From the NCBI GenBank assembly GCA_021767845.1, contig JAASSQ010000072.1, forward strand, positions 1-12,272: DNA of 12,272 nucleotides, read 5' to 3'. Numbering within the stretch: position 1 is the first letter of the stretch; the number at the start of each line of letters is the position of its first letter. The notes beneath the pieces were generated by a model, which was given only the letters and a program-made list of their open reading frames with translations, ran no database searches and was not told the DNA's origin. Made by a program: the position numbers and the translations under genes. Below, piece by piece: positions 6,567 through 12,272 of this stretch. The stretch is from Roseovarius sp. GTDB taxonomy: Bacteria > Pseudomonadota > Alphaproteobacteria > Rhodobacterales > Rhodobacteraceae.

Positions 6567-7004
6567 TTACATGCTGTCCGGGCCGACCGAGGCCAGGTAC
6601 GCCCACAGGTTCACGGCATCCTCTTCCTTGCGGACCTTGTAGGTCATCTTGCCGCGCCCGTCCTCGCCGGTGTATTCCTTGAGCCAGTCGGTGGGTTCCT
6701 GCACGTAGCCCACGAAGCTTTCCTCGTCCCAGGCCAAGCCCTGTTCACCGGCGGTGACCAGCAGGTCGGAATAGCGGAAATCCTCGACCGATCCGGCGGT
6801 GCGGCCGACGATGCCGTAAAGGTTTGGGCCGACGCGGCCGCCTTTCACGATGTCGTTGCCCTCGTTGTCGGTGATCATGTGACAGGACTTGCACTGGCGG
6901 TATGCCTTTTCCCCGGCCTCGGGATCGCCGCTTGCGTGATCGTCGGCAAAGGCCGGGGCGGCCAGGGCGGCCATGGTCAGGATCGTCGCGAATTTCAGTT
7001 TCAT
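6567..7004 (-). CDS. cycA: Cytochrome c2, soluble periplasmic
   Basis: This 145-residue precursor of cytochrome c2 carries electrons from the cytochrome bc1 complex to the reaction centre (directly or through PufC) and can also serve respiration. A signal peptide covers residues 1-20 (lysine start, hydrophobic core, AFA cleavage before Asp21). Haem attaches at Cys38-Lys-Ser-Cys41-His42, and Met120 in the GKMTYK block is the expected sixth ligand. The VGPNLYGIVGRTAG, GLAWDEE and LKEYTG blocks match the R. sphaeroides type. The start is supported by GGAGG at 7011-7015 (minus strand). The gene lies 95 bp downstream of hemA on the same strand, so hemA read-through and its own promoter are both possible. 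It ends at the 6512-6543 terminator. Confidence 0.96.
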   Translation of the reverse strand: MKLKFATILTMAALAAPAFADDHASGDPEAGEKAYRQCKSCHMITDNEGNDIVKGGRVGPNLYGIVGRTAGSVEDFRYSDLLVTAGEQGLAWDEESFVGYVQEPTDWLKEYTGEDGRGKMTYKVRKEEDAVNLWAYLASVGPDSM

Positions 7005-7099
7005 CTGGAACCTCCAGGGTTTGGTTTCCGAATTCGAGTTAGCGCGCGTCAGGTCAAGTCAACCTCATCGCGAAGGCGATGTCCAACGGATAGGTAGAA
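7005..7099 (-). promoter_or_regulatory. hemA-cycA intergenic region, possible cycA promoter
   Basis: These 95 bp between the hemA stop and cycA start are less GC-rich than the surroundings. On the minus strand they contain overlapping TTGACT (7062-7057) and TTGACC (7057-7052) boxes that resemble -35 elements. The possible -10 sequences (TAACTC or AATTCG) are poor, and the better-looking one has a short 15-base spacer. No terminator hairpin follows hemA, and no PpsR (TGT-N12-ACA) or Fnr-type palindrome is evident. A cycA promoter here is plausible but weakly supported. Confidence 0.3.
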
Positions 7100-8314
7100 T
7101 CAGGCGACGGCATGCGCAATGGCGCATTGCTTCCACAGCACGGTCAGCGCCTCGACAAGGTGGTCTATATCCGCGTCCGAGTGCAGCGGGCCGGGGGTGA
7201 AGCGCAGACGCTCGGTCCCCTTGGGCACGGTGGGATAGTTGATAGGCTGCACGTAGATGCCCCAGTCGCGCATCAGGATGTCGGCCAGCATCCGGCATTT
7301 GACCGGGTCTTTTATCATGACGGGGATGATGTGGCTGGGATTGTCGAGATGCGGGATGCCGCGCCGGTCCAGCGCGGCCCGCAGCCGCGCGACGCGCGCG
7401 CGCTGCGCCTGCCGCTCGCTGTCCGACGCCTTGAGGTGCGCGATCGAGGCCTGCGCCGCCGCCGCCACCGCCGGGGGCAGGGCGGTGGTGAAGATGAACC
7501 CGCTGGCGAAGGAGCGGATGAAATCGCACAGCGCCGCCGACCCGGTGACATAGCCGCCCATGCAGCCATAGGCCTTGCCCAGCGTGCCTTCGATCAGAGT
7601 GATGCGATCGGCCAGGCCCAGTTCCTCGCTCACGCCCCCGCCACGCGGCCCGTAAAGGCCCACCGCGTGCACCTCGTCCAGATAGGTCATCGCGCCGTGT
7701 TTCTCGGCCACCTCGACGATCTCCTGCATCGGGCAGATGTCGCCATCCATGGAATAGACCGATTCGAAGGCCACGATCTTGGGGGCATTGGCGGGCAGGG
7801 CGGCCAGCTTGCGGTCCAGGTCCTCGGGGTCGTTGTGTCTCCAGATCACCTTCTGCGCGCGCGAATGGCGGATGCCTTCGATCATCGAGGCATGGTTCAG
7901 CGCATCGCTCAGGATCACCGCGTCGGGCAGGCGGCTGCCCAACGTCGAAAGCGCCGCCCAGTTCGACACGTAGCCCGAGGTGAACAACAGCGCCGCCTCC
8001 TTGCCGTGCAGGTCGGCCAACTCGCGCTCCAGCAGCACGTGGTGATGATTGGTGCCCGAGATGTTGCGCGTGCCGCCCGCGCCCGTGCCGCATTGGTCGA
8101 TCGCGTCCTTCATGGCCTGCCGGACGACCGGGTGCTGGCCCATGCCCAGGTAATCGTTGGAACACCACACCGTCACCTCATCGGGCGTTGCGTCGTCATG
8201 GCTGCGCGCCCTTGGGAACTCCCCGCAGCGGCGTTCCAGCTCCGCGAAGATGCGGTAGTTTCCTTCCTCCTTCAGCGCATCGAGCTGCGCCGCGAACATG
8301 GCGTCAAAATCCAT
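7100..8314 (-). CDS. hemA: 5-aminolevulinate synthase
   Basis: This PLP enzyme joins glycine and succinyl-CoA to 5-aminolevulinate, the first committed precursor of haem and bacteriochlorophyll in alphaproteobacteria (Shemin pathway). The 404-residue length is normal. The catalytic PLP lysine is Lys247 in EGTLGKAYG. The HNDPEDL block, Asp213-Glu214-Val215-His216 (cofactor contacts), the GTGAGGTRNISG glycine-rich loop (about 76-87) and the C-terminal INYPTVPKGTERLR block all fit. An in-frame ATG 72 bases upstream lies in puhE. The start at 8314 is preferred because the protein then begins MDFDAMFAAQLDALKEEGNYR, as in homologues, with GGAGGG upstream. Its first 11 bases overlap the end of puhE, implying co-translation. 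A second ALA synthase (hemT-like) may exist elsewhere. Confidence 0.97.
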   Translation of the reverse strand: MDFDAMFAAQLDALKEEGNYRIFAELERRCGEFPRARSHDDATPDEVTVWCSNDYLGMGQHPVVRQAMKDAIDQCGTGAGGTRNISGTNHHHVLLERELADLHGKEAALLFTSGYVSNWAALSTLGSRLPDAVILSDALNHASMIEGIRHSRAQKVIWRHNDPEDLDRKLAALPANAPKIVAFESVYSMDGDICPMQEIVEVAEKHGAMTYLDEVHAVGLYGPRGGGVSEELGLADRITLIEGTLGKAYGCMGGYVTGSAALCDFIRSFASGFIFTTALPPAVAAAAQASIAHLKASDSERQAQRARVARLRAALDRRGIPHLDNPSHIIPVMIKDPVKCRMLADILMRDWGIYVQPINYPTVPKGTERLRFTPGPLHSDADIDHLVEALTVLWKQCAIAHAVA

Positions 8315-9116
8315 GATGTCCCTCCGGTCGTGTCGTCTGTTGCTTGTGTTTGGGCGCCGGAAGCATCCAGCGCCAGAGTTTCGCATCGGGCAGCGGCAGC
8401 ACCATCAGCCAATGCTCCAGCAGCGCCAGCAGCGTGATCGCGCCCAGCAGGGCATAGCCCGCAACCTCCGCGCCCGTCGTGGCCGCCAGCAGCCGCTCCA
8501 GCCAGCAGGCGGCGGCAAACGTCAGCGCGGTGATCGAGATCGGGAAGACCCAGTTCAGCCGCGAGATGCGGAAATGGCTGGCCAGGTGGCCCAGCGCCTC
8601 GGGCAGGAACTCGGTATTGATCCGCGGCACGCCGAAATAGAGGTTCAGCTTGGCCGAGATCCGCGCGAAATAAAGCGTCGTGAAGGTCCAGAGCCCGACG
8701 CCGTTCTCCGGCCCGGCCCCGTAAAGCCAGAGCGCCACCACCACGCCGGTCAGCAGCATCTCGTGATAGGCGATGGTGCCCCAGGCGCGGATGAACCGCT
8801 CCCATTCGGGCAGGTTCTCGGGGCAGGCATGGGCGTTGGGTCCGGTGATCGCGCCGGTCAGAAAGGCCAGCTCGATCCAGCCCCAGACCCCCAGCGCGGC
8901 CAGGAACGCCCAATAGGCCGCCGCCGCCGTGCCCCCGTCCAGCGTCGCGACATAGCCCCAAAGCCCGAGCGCCAGCACCGGCAGGCTGGCCCATGTGAGC
9001 CGCATGCGCGCCCGCCGCCCGCCGCATTCGGCATGGCGCACGGCCATCAGGATCGCCCCGGTGGAAAACCACCAGACGAAGAGCGCGAAAAGCGCGGCGA
9101 TCCAGGGCCCGCTCAC
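8304..9116 (-). CDS. puhE: PuhE, photosynthetic complex assembly protein 2 (DUF3623 type), GTG start
   Basis: This roughly 270-residue polytopic membrane protein has about seven hydrophobic helices (near residues 7-27, 42-58, 68-90, 114-133, 139-157, 188-206 and 219-239). In Rhodobacter capsulatus PuhE affects reaction-centre assembly and bacteriochlorophyll production; its molecular function is not known. The conserved AYHEMLLT and SAKLNLYFGVPRINTEFLPEALGHL blocks identify it. A frame runs further upstream to 9374, but that part overlaps acsF and translates to low-complexity Pro/Arg. I chose the GTG at 9116 because the protein then starts (M)SGPWIAALFALFVWWFSTGAIL, as in homologues. No strong ribosome-binding site precedes this GTG, so coupling to an upstream frame is considered. 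The 3' end overlaps hemA by 11 bp. Confidence 0.9.
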   Translation of the reverse strand: MSGPWIAALFALFVWWFSTGAILMAVRHAECGGRRARMRLTWASLPVLALGLWGYVATLDGGTAAAAYWAFLAALGVWGWIELAFLTGAITGPNAHACPENLPEWERFIRAWGTIAYHEMLLTGVVVALWLYGAGPENGVGLWTFTTLYFARISAKLNLYFGVPRINTEFLPEALGHLASHFRISRLNWVFPISITALTFAAACWLERLLAATTGAEVAGYALLGAITLLALLEHWLMVLPLPDAKLWRWMLPAPKHKQQTTRPEGHHGF

Positions 9117-9160
9117 CGGCCCGTACCCGGTTTCTTCTTGGAGGAAATACCCCGGGGGGC

Positions 9161-9180
9161 GCGGGGGGCTGGCCCCCCGC
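9161..9180. repeat. Strong GC hairpin in acsF-puhE gap, possible intergenic repeat element
   Basis: The 8-base arms GCGGGGGG (9161-9168) and CCCCCCGC (9173-9180) are perfect inverted repeats around a 4-base loop. Next to them, on the minus strand, comes GGGGTATTTCCTCCAAGAAG (9154-9135). From memory, such G/C-run palindromes followed by GGGGTATTT-type tails recur between genes in Rhodobacteraceae genomes; this could not be tested here, since only one copy lies in the window. It may act as an mRNA stabiliser or attenuator between acsF and puhE. Confidence 0.55.
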
Positions 9181-9185
9181 ACCGG

Positions 9186-9204
9186 TCGGTGCGGACCGCA
9201 CCGA
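9186..9204. repeat. Inverted repeat just downstream of acsF
   Basis: Nine-base arms TCGGTGCGG (9186-9194) and CCGCACCGA (9196-9204) form a perfect inverted repeat around a single base. In RNA the inner pairs would open to make a loop of about five bases. It begins nine bases after the acsF stop (minus-strand direction) and immediately precedes the 9161-9180 hairpin, so the acsF mRNA 3' end would be doubly folded. No U-run follows. Confidence 0.6.
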
Positions 9205-9213
9205 AACCGCGCA

Positions 9214-10338
9214 TCAGTAAACCGGCTCCAGCCGGGGGCTGGCAGGCACCTTGTGCCGCTTGGCCGGGATGAAATAGAGCCCAACAAAGGCGCTGGCCGC
9301 CCGGGCCTGCGCGCCCAGCCGCCGCAGCAGCGCGCCGGGCCCGCGGCCCTCTTTCGCGGCCGCCAGATCGGCATTGGCGCGTTGCAGCTTCTTCAGGCCG
9401 GCGGCCCAGCGCGGGTGCTCGATATCCAGCGTGATCGGGAAGATCTGCGTGCTGAGCGCGCTGGTCTTGGTGAAGACCTCGTGCGCATACCAGTCTGGAT
9501 CGACGCCAAGCGCGGCGTGGAAGGCCGGGCGCTGGTGGTCGCGCACATACATCGTGGCGTAAACGGCGGTCAGGAAGAACTTGATCCACCATATGTTGCG
9601 CCCCGATGTCAGCTTCGGGTCGGTCTTCATCAGCAGGGCAAAGGCCTCGCCGTGGCTGAACTCGTCGTTGCACCACTCGCGGAACCACTTGAAGATCGGG
9701 TGGAACCGATGCTCGGGATGCGCCTCGAGATGGCGGAAGATGGTGATGTAGCGGGCATAGCCGATCTTTTCCGACAGGTAGGTGGCGTAATAGATGAACT
9801 TGGGCCGGAAATAGGTGTATTTCTTCTTCTGCGTCAGGAACCCGAGGTTCACCGCCACGCCCGCCTCGCGCAGCGCGTCGTTGATGAAGCCCGCGTGCCG
9901 CGCCTCGTCGCGCGCCATGAGCTGGAAAAGCTGCGTGATGTCGGAATTCGACCCGCGCCGCTTCATCTCCTTGTAAAGCACGCAGCCCGAAAACTCGGCC
10001 GTGCAGGACGAGATCAGGAAGTCGATGAACTCCTTTTTCAGCGCCGGGTCCATGCCCTCCCAGTCGATATGGTCCCAGTCCTCGTTCTTCCTGAAATGGC
10101 CCTTGTTGGGGTCGGCCACCATCTGCGCGATGAGCGCATCCCAGTCCTCGCGCACCGGGCTGACGTCGATCGCGTCCAGTTCGTCGAAATCGGTGGTGTA
10201 GAACCGCGGGGTCAGCAGGGTGTTCTGCATCGCCAGGTCGGTCGCGGCCTTGCTGTCGAATTTCGCCTGTTCGGCTTGCAGCGCCAGGCTTTCCTCGGCG
10301 GTGGTGGCGTCGGCGGTGTGTTCGGCCTGCACGTTCAT
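9214..10338 (-). CDS. acsF: Oxygen-dependent Mg-protoporphyrin IX monomethyl ester cyclase (diiron)
   Basis: AcsF is the catalytic subunit of the aerobic cyclase that forms the isocyclic ring E, giving protochlorophyllide. The 374-residue protein is a ferritin-like diiron enzyme. Visible iron-ligand motifs are Glu115 in TAEFSG, Glu145/His148 in DEARH, and Asp225-Glu226 with His229 and Glu231 in NDEFSHGE. The KKKYTYFRPKFIYYATYLSEKIGYARY block is strongly conserved in AcsF. The start overlaps the bciE stop by four bases (ATGA) and has a very strong ribosome-binding site, GAGGAGGTGA (10352-10343). The N-terminal 40 residues are Ala/Glu/Gln-rich and variable in the family. Its presence indicates that pigment can be synthesised in oxygen; an anaerobic BchE could still be encoded elsewhere. 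Confidence 0.97.
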   Translation of the reverse strand: MNVQAEHTADATTAEESLALQAEQAKFDSKAATDLAMQNTLLTPRFYTTDFDELDAIDVSPVREDWDALIAQMVADPNKGHFRKNEDWDHIDWEGMDPALKKEFIDFLISSCTAEFSGCVLYKEMKRRGSNSDITQLFQLMARDEARHAGFINDALREAGVAVNLGFLTQKKKYTYFRPKFIYYATYLSEKIGYARYITIFRHLEAHPEHRFHPIFKWFREWCNDEFSHGEAFALLMKTDPKLTSGRNIWWIKFFLTAVYATMYVRDHQRPAFHAALGVDPDWYAHEVFTKTSALSTQIFPITLDIEHPRWAAGLKKLQRANADLAAAKEGRGPGALLRRLGAQARAASAFVGLYFIPAKRHKVPASPRLEPVY

Positions 10339-10631
10339 AGCGTCACCTCCTCGGAAAAGGAGAACTCGCAGAGCTCCATCACCTCGAAATCGCCCGTGAG
10401 CCGCGTCCAGAGCCGTTCGAGCCGCGAGGCGCGCAGGATCGTCGCCTGCCGGTCCTCGGTCACAATCTCGCCGAAGGGGGCCATGATCTCGGGGCCCTGG
10501 ACCTTCACTTCGTCACCCGGATGGATGACGGCCCCGTTGTTGAAGCGCACATGCGCGTGCAGCGACTCGAACCTGTGACTGATTTCCACAGTGCACGGCG
10601 CGTGTTCGATATCCTTGGTCAGCCATCCCAT
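10335..10631 (-). CDS. bciE: Probable BciE, auxiliary subunit of the alphaproteobacterial aerobic cyclase
   Basis: This is a 98-residue soluble protein with no signal peptide or membrane helix. It appears beta-rich, with conserved-looking stretches SLHAHVRFNNGAVIHPGDEV and GPEIMAPFGE. In Rhodobacter sphaeroides a small gene between puhC and acsF encodes BciE, which is required with AcsF for oxygen-dependent cyclase activity in Alphaproteobacteria. Position, size and translational overlap with acsF (ATGA, 10338-10335) match. The identification rests mainly on context, because I cannot align it here. AAAGGAGG (10645-10638, minus strand) fixes the start. The gap from puhC is 16 bp. If it is not BciE it is at least a conserved partner gene of acsF. 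Confidence 0.8.
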   Translation of the reverse strand: MGWLTKDIEHAPCTVEISHRFESLHAHVRFNNGAVIHPGDEVKVQGPEIMAPFGEIVTEDRQATILRASRLERLWTRLTGDFEVMELCEFSFSEEVTL

Positions 10632-10647
10632 TGCTGGCCTCCTTTCC

Positions 10648-11124
10648 CTATTGTGCCAGCAGCCGCGCGAAGGCCCTGGCGTTATCCGCGCCGAATCCCA
10701 TTAAATCGGCGCTCCAGCCTGTGCTGGGGTCTTGGATCTCGACCCGGCCGGTGTCGCGGTGGATCAGGATCACCGGCCCGTCGGGGGCCACGCGGTGCTT
10801 GGTGCGTTCGCGCTGGATCACGCGCCAGACACCGGAAATGAAGCCGCCCTCTTCGGGCGTGAGATCGGCCAGAACGCGCCCGTCCGGGGCGCGCACGGTG
10901 GCCGATCCGGCCATGTCGCCCGACAGGATCAGTGTGCGGCTGGCCACGATCTCGCCCTCGGGCGGGGTCGCGATCAGCGGACGGTCGGTCAGCCGCGCCC
11001 AGGCGACCAGGACCAGCACCGCCATCACCAGCCCCAGCATCGCGCGGGTCATGGCGCGCGGGATCAGCTCGCGGTCTTTGTCTTGCGGTGTGCGCGGGCG
11101 GGGGTGGATCTCGATCTGGGTCAT
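10648..11124 (-). CDS. puhC: PuhC, photosynthetic complex assembly protein
   Basis: PuhC is a 158-residue single-pass membrane protein needed for normal RC-LH1 assembly in Rhodobacter; its precise role is unknown. A basic cytoplasmic N-terminus (residues 1-26) leads to one transmembrane helix (about 27-43, MTRAMLGLVMAVLVLVAWARL) and a periplasmic domain of about 115 residues. That domain contains DMAGSATVRAPDGRVLADLTPEEGGFISGVWRVIQRER, the family's most recognisable part. The frame also opens 58 codons earlier inside puhB, but that part translates to Pro/Arg-rich noise; the ATG at 11124 with GAGGA upstream is chosen. The gaps to puhB and to bciE are both 16 bp, indicating one operon. Confidence 0.92.
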   Translation of the reverse strand: MTQIEIHPRPRTPQDKDRELIPRAMTRAMLGLVMAVLVLVAWARLTDRPLIATPPEGEIVASRTLILSGDMAGSATVRAPDGRVLADLTPEEGGFISGVWRVIQRERTKHRVAPDGPVILIHRDTGRVEIQDPSTGWSADLMGFGADNARAFARLLAQ

Positions 11125-11140
11125 GTCGGTCCTCGGGTCA

Positions 11141-11779
11141 TCATTCGGCCGCCACGGGGGCCGTGGCGGGCCTGCGTTCCACCTGCGGGGTGGCGACGCG
11201 CGCCTCGGCGGCCTCGGCCAGCAGGCGGGCGACGGTTTCGGCCTCGGGGATGCAGCGCAGCGCGGGTTGTGTGCGGCGGATCGCCCAGGGGCGCACATGC
11301 GGCCAGCACACCAGGTAGCTCAGCCGCGTGTCGCCCATCAGGTCCAGCGCGATGGTGCCGGTGCCGCCCCGGCGCAGGTCCAGATCGGCGTTGCGGATCT
11401 GCGTGAACGGCAGGTTCAGCGTGACGGTCAGCGCCGCGCCGATCCGCATCGCCACCCGGCGGTTGGTGATCGTGTAAACGGTCGCGCGCGCCTGAACGGC
11501 CCCCACCACCAGCAGGATCGCGCAGACGATCCCGCCCAGGATGATGAACGGAAACGAGGCGCGAAAGGCGCTAGCCGCGCTGACCTGGTCCATCAGCGTC
11601 AGGTACCGCCAGCCCGCCAGCGCCACGAAATAGCCCGCCACCCAGGTCAGGTTGAGCGACTCGCGCGCCAGCGCCCACCAGTTCGGCCGTCCCTGCCACA
11701 GGATATGCTCGCCCTCGGGCGGGCGTTCGGGCAGGCCCTTCACGGGCTCGGCGGCGAAATCGTCGTGGTCGTGGGACAT
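11141..11779 (-). CDS. puhB: PuhB, photosynthetic complex assembly protein with bacterial PH-like domain
   Basis: PuhB is a 212-residue membrane protein that aids reaction-centre assembly in Rhodobacter capsulatus. After an acidic/His-rich N-terminus (MSHDHDDFAAEPVKG) come the EGEHILWQGRPNWWALARE block, two or three hydrophobic helices (about residues 43-62 and 75-96), and a cytoplasmic PH-like region with the typical YTITNRRVAMRIG (102-114) and TQIRNADLDLRRGGTGTIALDL strands. The Ala/Glu/Arg C-terminal tail is variable. The start at 11779 is supported by AGGAGG just upstream; an in-frame ATG 18 codons earlier lies in puhA. The gene follows puhA after 16 bp and precedes puhC by 16 bp. Confidence 0.93.
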   Translation of the reverse strand: MSHDHDDFAAEPVKGLPERPPEGEHILWQGRPNWWALARESLNLTWVAGYFVALAGWRYLTLMDQVSAASAFRASFPFIILGGIVCAILLVVGAVQARATVYTITNRRVAMRIGAALTVTLNLPFTQIRNADLDLRRGGTGTIALDLMGDTRLSYLVCWPHVRPWAIRRTQPALRCIPEAETVARLLAEAAEARVATPQVERRPATAPVAAE

Positions 11780-11795
11780 GGCAGCCTCCTGTGTC

Positions 11796-12272
11796 TCAGC
11801 CCAGTTGCGGTTCCAGCCGGGCGTCCGAGGCATAGAGCGTGCCCCCGGCGTAGTAGCCGCAGATCTTGTCTTCCTCGAGCATGGTCACCTGGTTGGGCGA
11901 GGCGTGCTGCGGCACGCCCGCGAAATGCTTGCCGAAGATCGAGCGGATCTTCACCCGGTCGCGGCGGATGCGCGCCATGGTCAGCGGCACAAGGCGCTTG
12001 CCGCCGCCCAGCTCGTCGTTCAGTTCGATTTCCAGGTAGCGGACCAGCTGTTCGGGCTCGTCCACCCACATGTCGGTGACGCGGCCCACGATCTCGTCGT
12101 CGCCGGCCATCACCGGCAGGCCGCGCGGATCGCGGCCGGCGGCGACGTGGAAATGCTCGGTCGCGGCCATCGGCACGATCTTGGGATGGCCCTTGCCGTC
12201 CAGCTCCGGCATGTCGCGGCGCGGCGCCCAGGAGGCCGGGCCGACGCCATCGGCCATCGGATCGCCCGTCGG
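11796..12272 (-). CDS. puhA: Photosynthetic reaction centre H subunit, C-terminal part (5' end outside window)
   Basis: The H subunit caps the cytoplasmic face of PufL/PufM, stabilises them and provides proton-entry residues for QB. The frame is open to the window edge and gives the last 158 residues of a protein usually near 255-260 long; the N-terminal membrane helix lies beyond the end. It starts here with PTGDPMADGVGPASWAPRRD followed by PELDGKGHPKIVPM, a signature of the PuhA cytoplasmic domain. It continues through the beta-barrel region (DEIVGRVTDMWVDEPEQLVRYLEIEL) to the C-terminal helix (LEEDKICGYYAGGTLYA). The gene leads the puhABC-bciE-acsF-puhE-hemA run. Its promoter, and the lhaA or bch gene normally upstream of it, are outside the window. 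Confidence 0.97.
   Translation of the reverse strand, partial: PTGDPMADGVGPASWAPRRDMPELDGKGHPKIVPMAATEHFHVAAGRDPRGLPVMAGDDEIVGRVTDMWVDEPEQLVRYLEIELNDELGGGKRLVPLTMARIRRDRVKIRSIFGKHFAGVPQHASPNQVTMLEEDKICGYYAGGTLYASDARLEPQLG

Larger units (their letters stand above)
9113..9214 (-). other. 33-codon frame bridging acsF and puhE (possible coupling ORF)
   Basis: On the minus strand an ATG overlaps the acsF stop as TGATG (9216-9212). The frame runs 33 codons through the GC-rich hairpins and ends in a TGA that overlaps the puhE GTG start (GTGA, 9116-9113). The predicted peptide starts MRGFGAVRTDRC and ends SKKKPGTGR; it is basic, Pro/Gly/Arg-rich and unlike any domain I recognise. The peptide itself is probably not functional. 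The geometry would nevertheless let ribosomes travel from acsF to puhE through structured RNA, and puhE lacks a clear ribosome-binding site. It could equally be chance within a repeated intergenic element. Confidence 0.25.

Noticed and set aside
6552..7097. A 181-codon plus-strand frame opposite cycA
   Set aside because: Opposite a cytochrome c2 gene with signal peptide, CxxCH and Met ligand. It also crosses the cycA leader and shows no features of a real protein.
7112..7130. Overlapping palindromes (ATGCGC/GCGCAT and GCAATG/CATTGC) at the 3' end of hemA
   Set aside because: Short, within the coding sequence, with no T-run. They are explained by the Ala/His/Cys codons there and are not convincing as a terminator or operator.
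7112..8437. A 441-codon plus-strand frame opposite hemA
   Set aside because: Shadow of the hemA codon bias; the minus-strand protein has all ALA synthase motifs.
8995..10578. A 527-codon plus-strand frame opposite acsF and bciE
   Set aside because: No domain, Arg/Gln/Val-rich, opposite a diiron cyclase with intact iron ligands.
10631..12079. A 482-codon plus-strand frame opposite puhC, puhB and puhA
   Set aside because: The translation is Ser/Arg/Ala-rich without domain, and all three opposite genes are recognised and tightly spaced.

Overview
The window is the core of a purple-bacterial photosynthesis gene cluster. High GC, type-2 reaction-centre genes, a tetrahaem PufC, no pufX, and the order bchZ-pufQBALMC-dxs facing cycA-hemA-puhE-acsF-bciE-puhCBA all suggest an alphaproteobacterium of the Rhodobacteraceae/Roseobacter group. 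An oxygen-dependent cyclase (AcsF with its probable partner BciE) means bacteriochlorophyll can be made in oxygen, as in aerobic anoxygenic phototrophs. The species cannot be named from the sequence alone.

Plus strand, 1-6487: the 3' end of bchZ (bacteriochlorophyll synthesis), then pufQ, the LH1 antenna genes pufB and pufA, the reaction-centre genes pufL and pufM, and the tetrahaem cytochrome gene pufC. dxs, the first enzyme of the MEP isoprenoid pathway, follows. Three gaps in this half carry strong RNA hairpins (pufQ/pufB, pufA/pufL, pufC/dxs). The pufA/pufL hairpin is placed to protect the antenna mRNA segment and so set the antenna to reaction-centre ratio.

Minus strand, 12272-6567 (read right to left): puhA (H subunit, 5' part outside the window), the assembly genes puhB and puhC, bciE, acsF, puhE, hemA (5-aminolevulinate synthase) and cycA (soluble cytochrome c2). 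The genes are tightly packed, with a 4-bp bciE/acsF overlap and an 11-bp puhE/hemA overlap. The exception is a GC-rich hairpin gap between acsF and puhE. It resembles an intergenic repeat and contains a 33-codon frame that bridges the two genes exactly.

The two halves converge on a hairpin at 6512-6543 that looks like a shared bidirectional terminator. Together the genes supply tetrapyrrole precursor (hemA), the isocyclic ring step (acsF/bciE), a late ring reductase (bchZ), phytyl/carotenoid precursor (dxs), the RC-LH1 polypeptides (puf, puhA), their assembly factors (pufQ, puhB, puhC, puhE) and the electron donors (pufC, cycA). I see no mobile element, tRNA, rRNA, CRISPR array or clearly foreign gene. 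The system is well known; the novelty is limited to regulatory RNA structure, the acsF-puhE gap and the PufM C-terminal tail.
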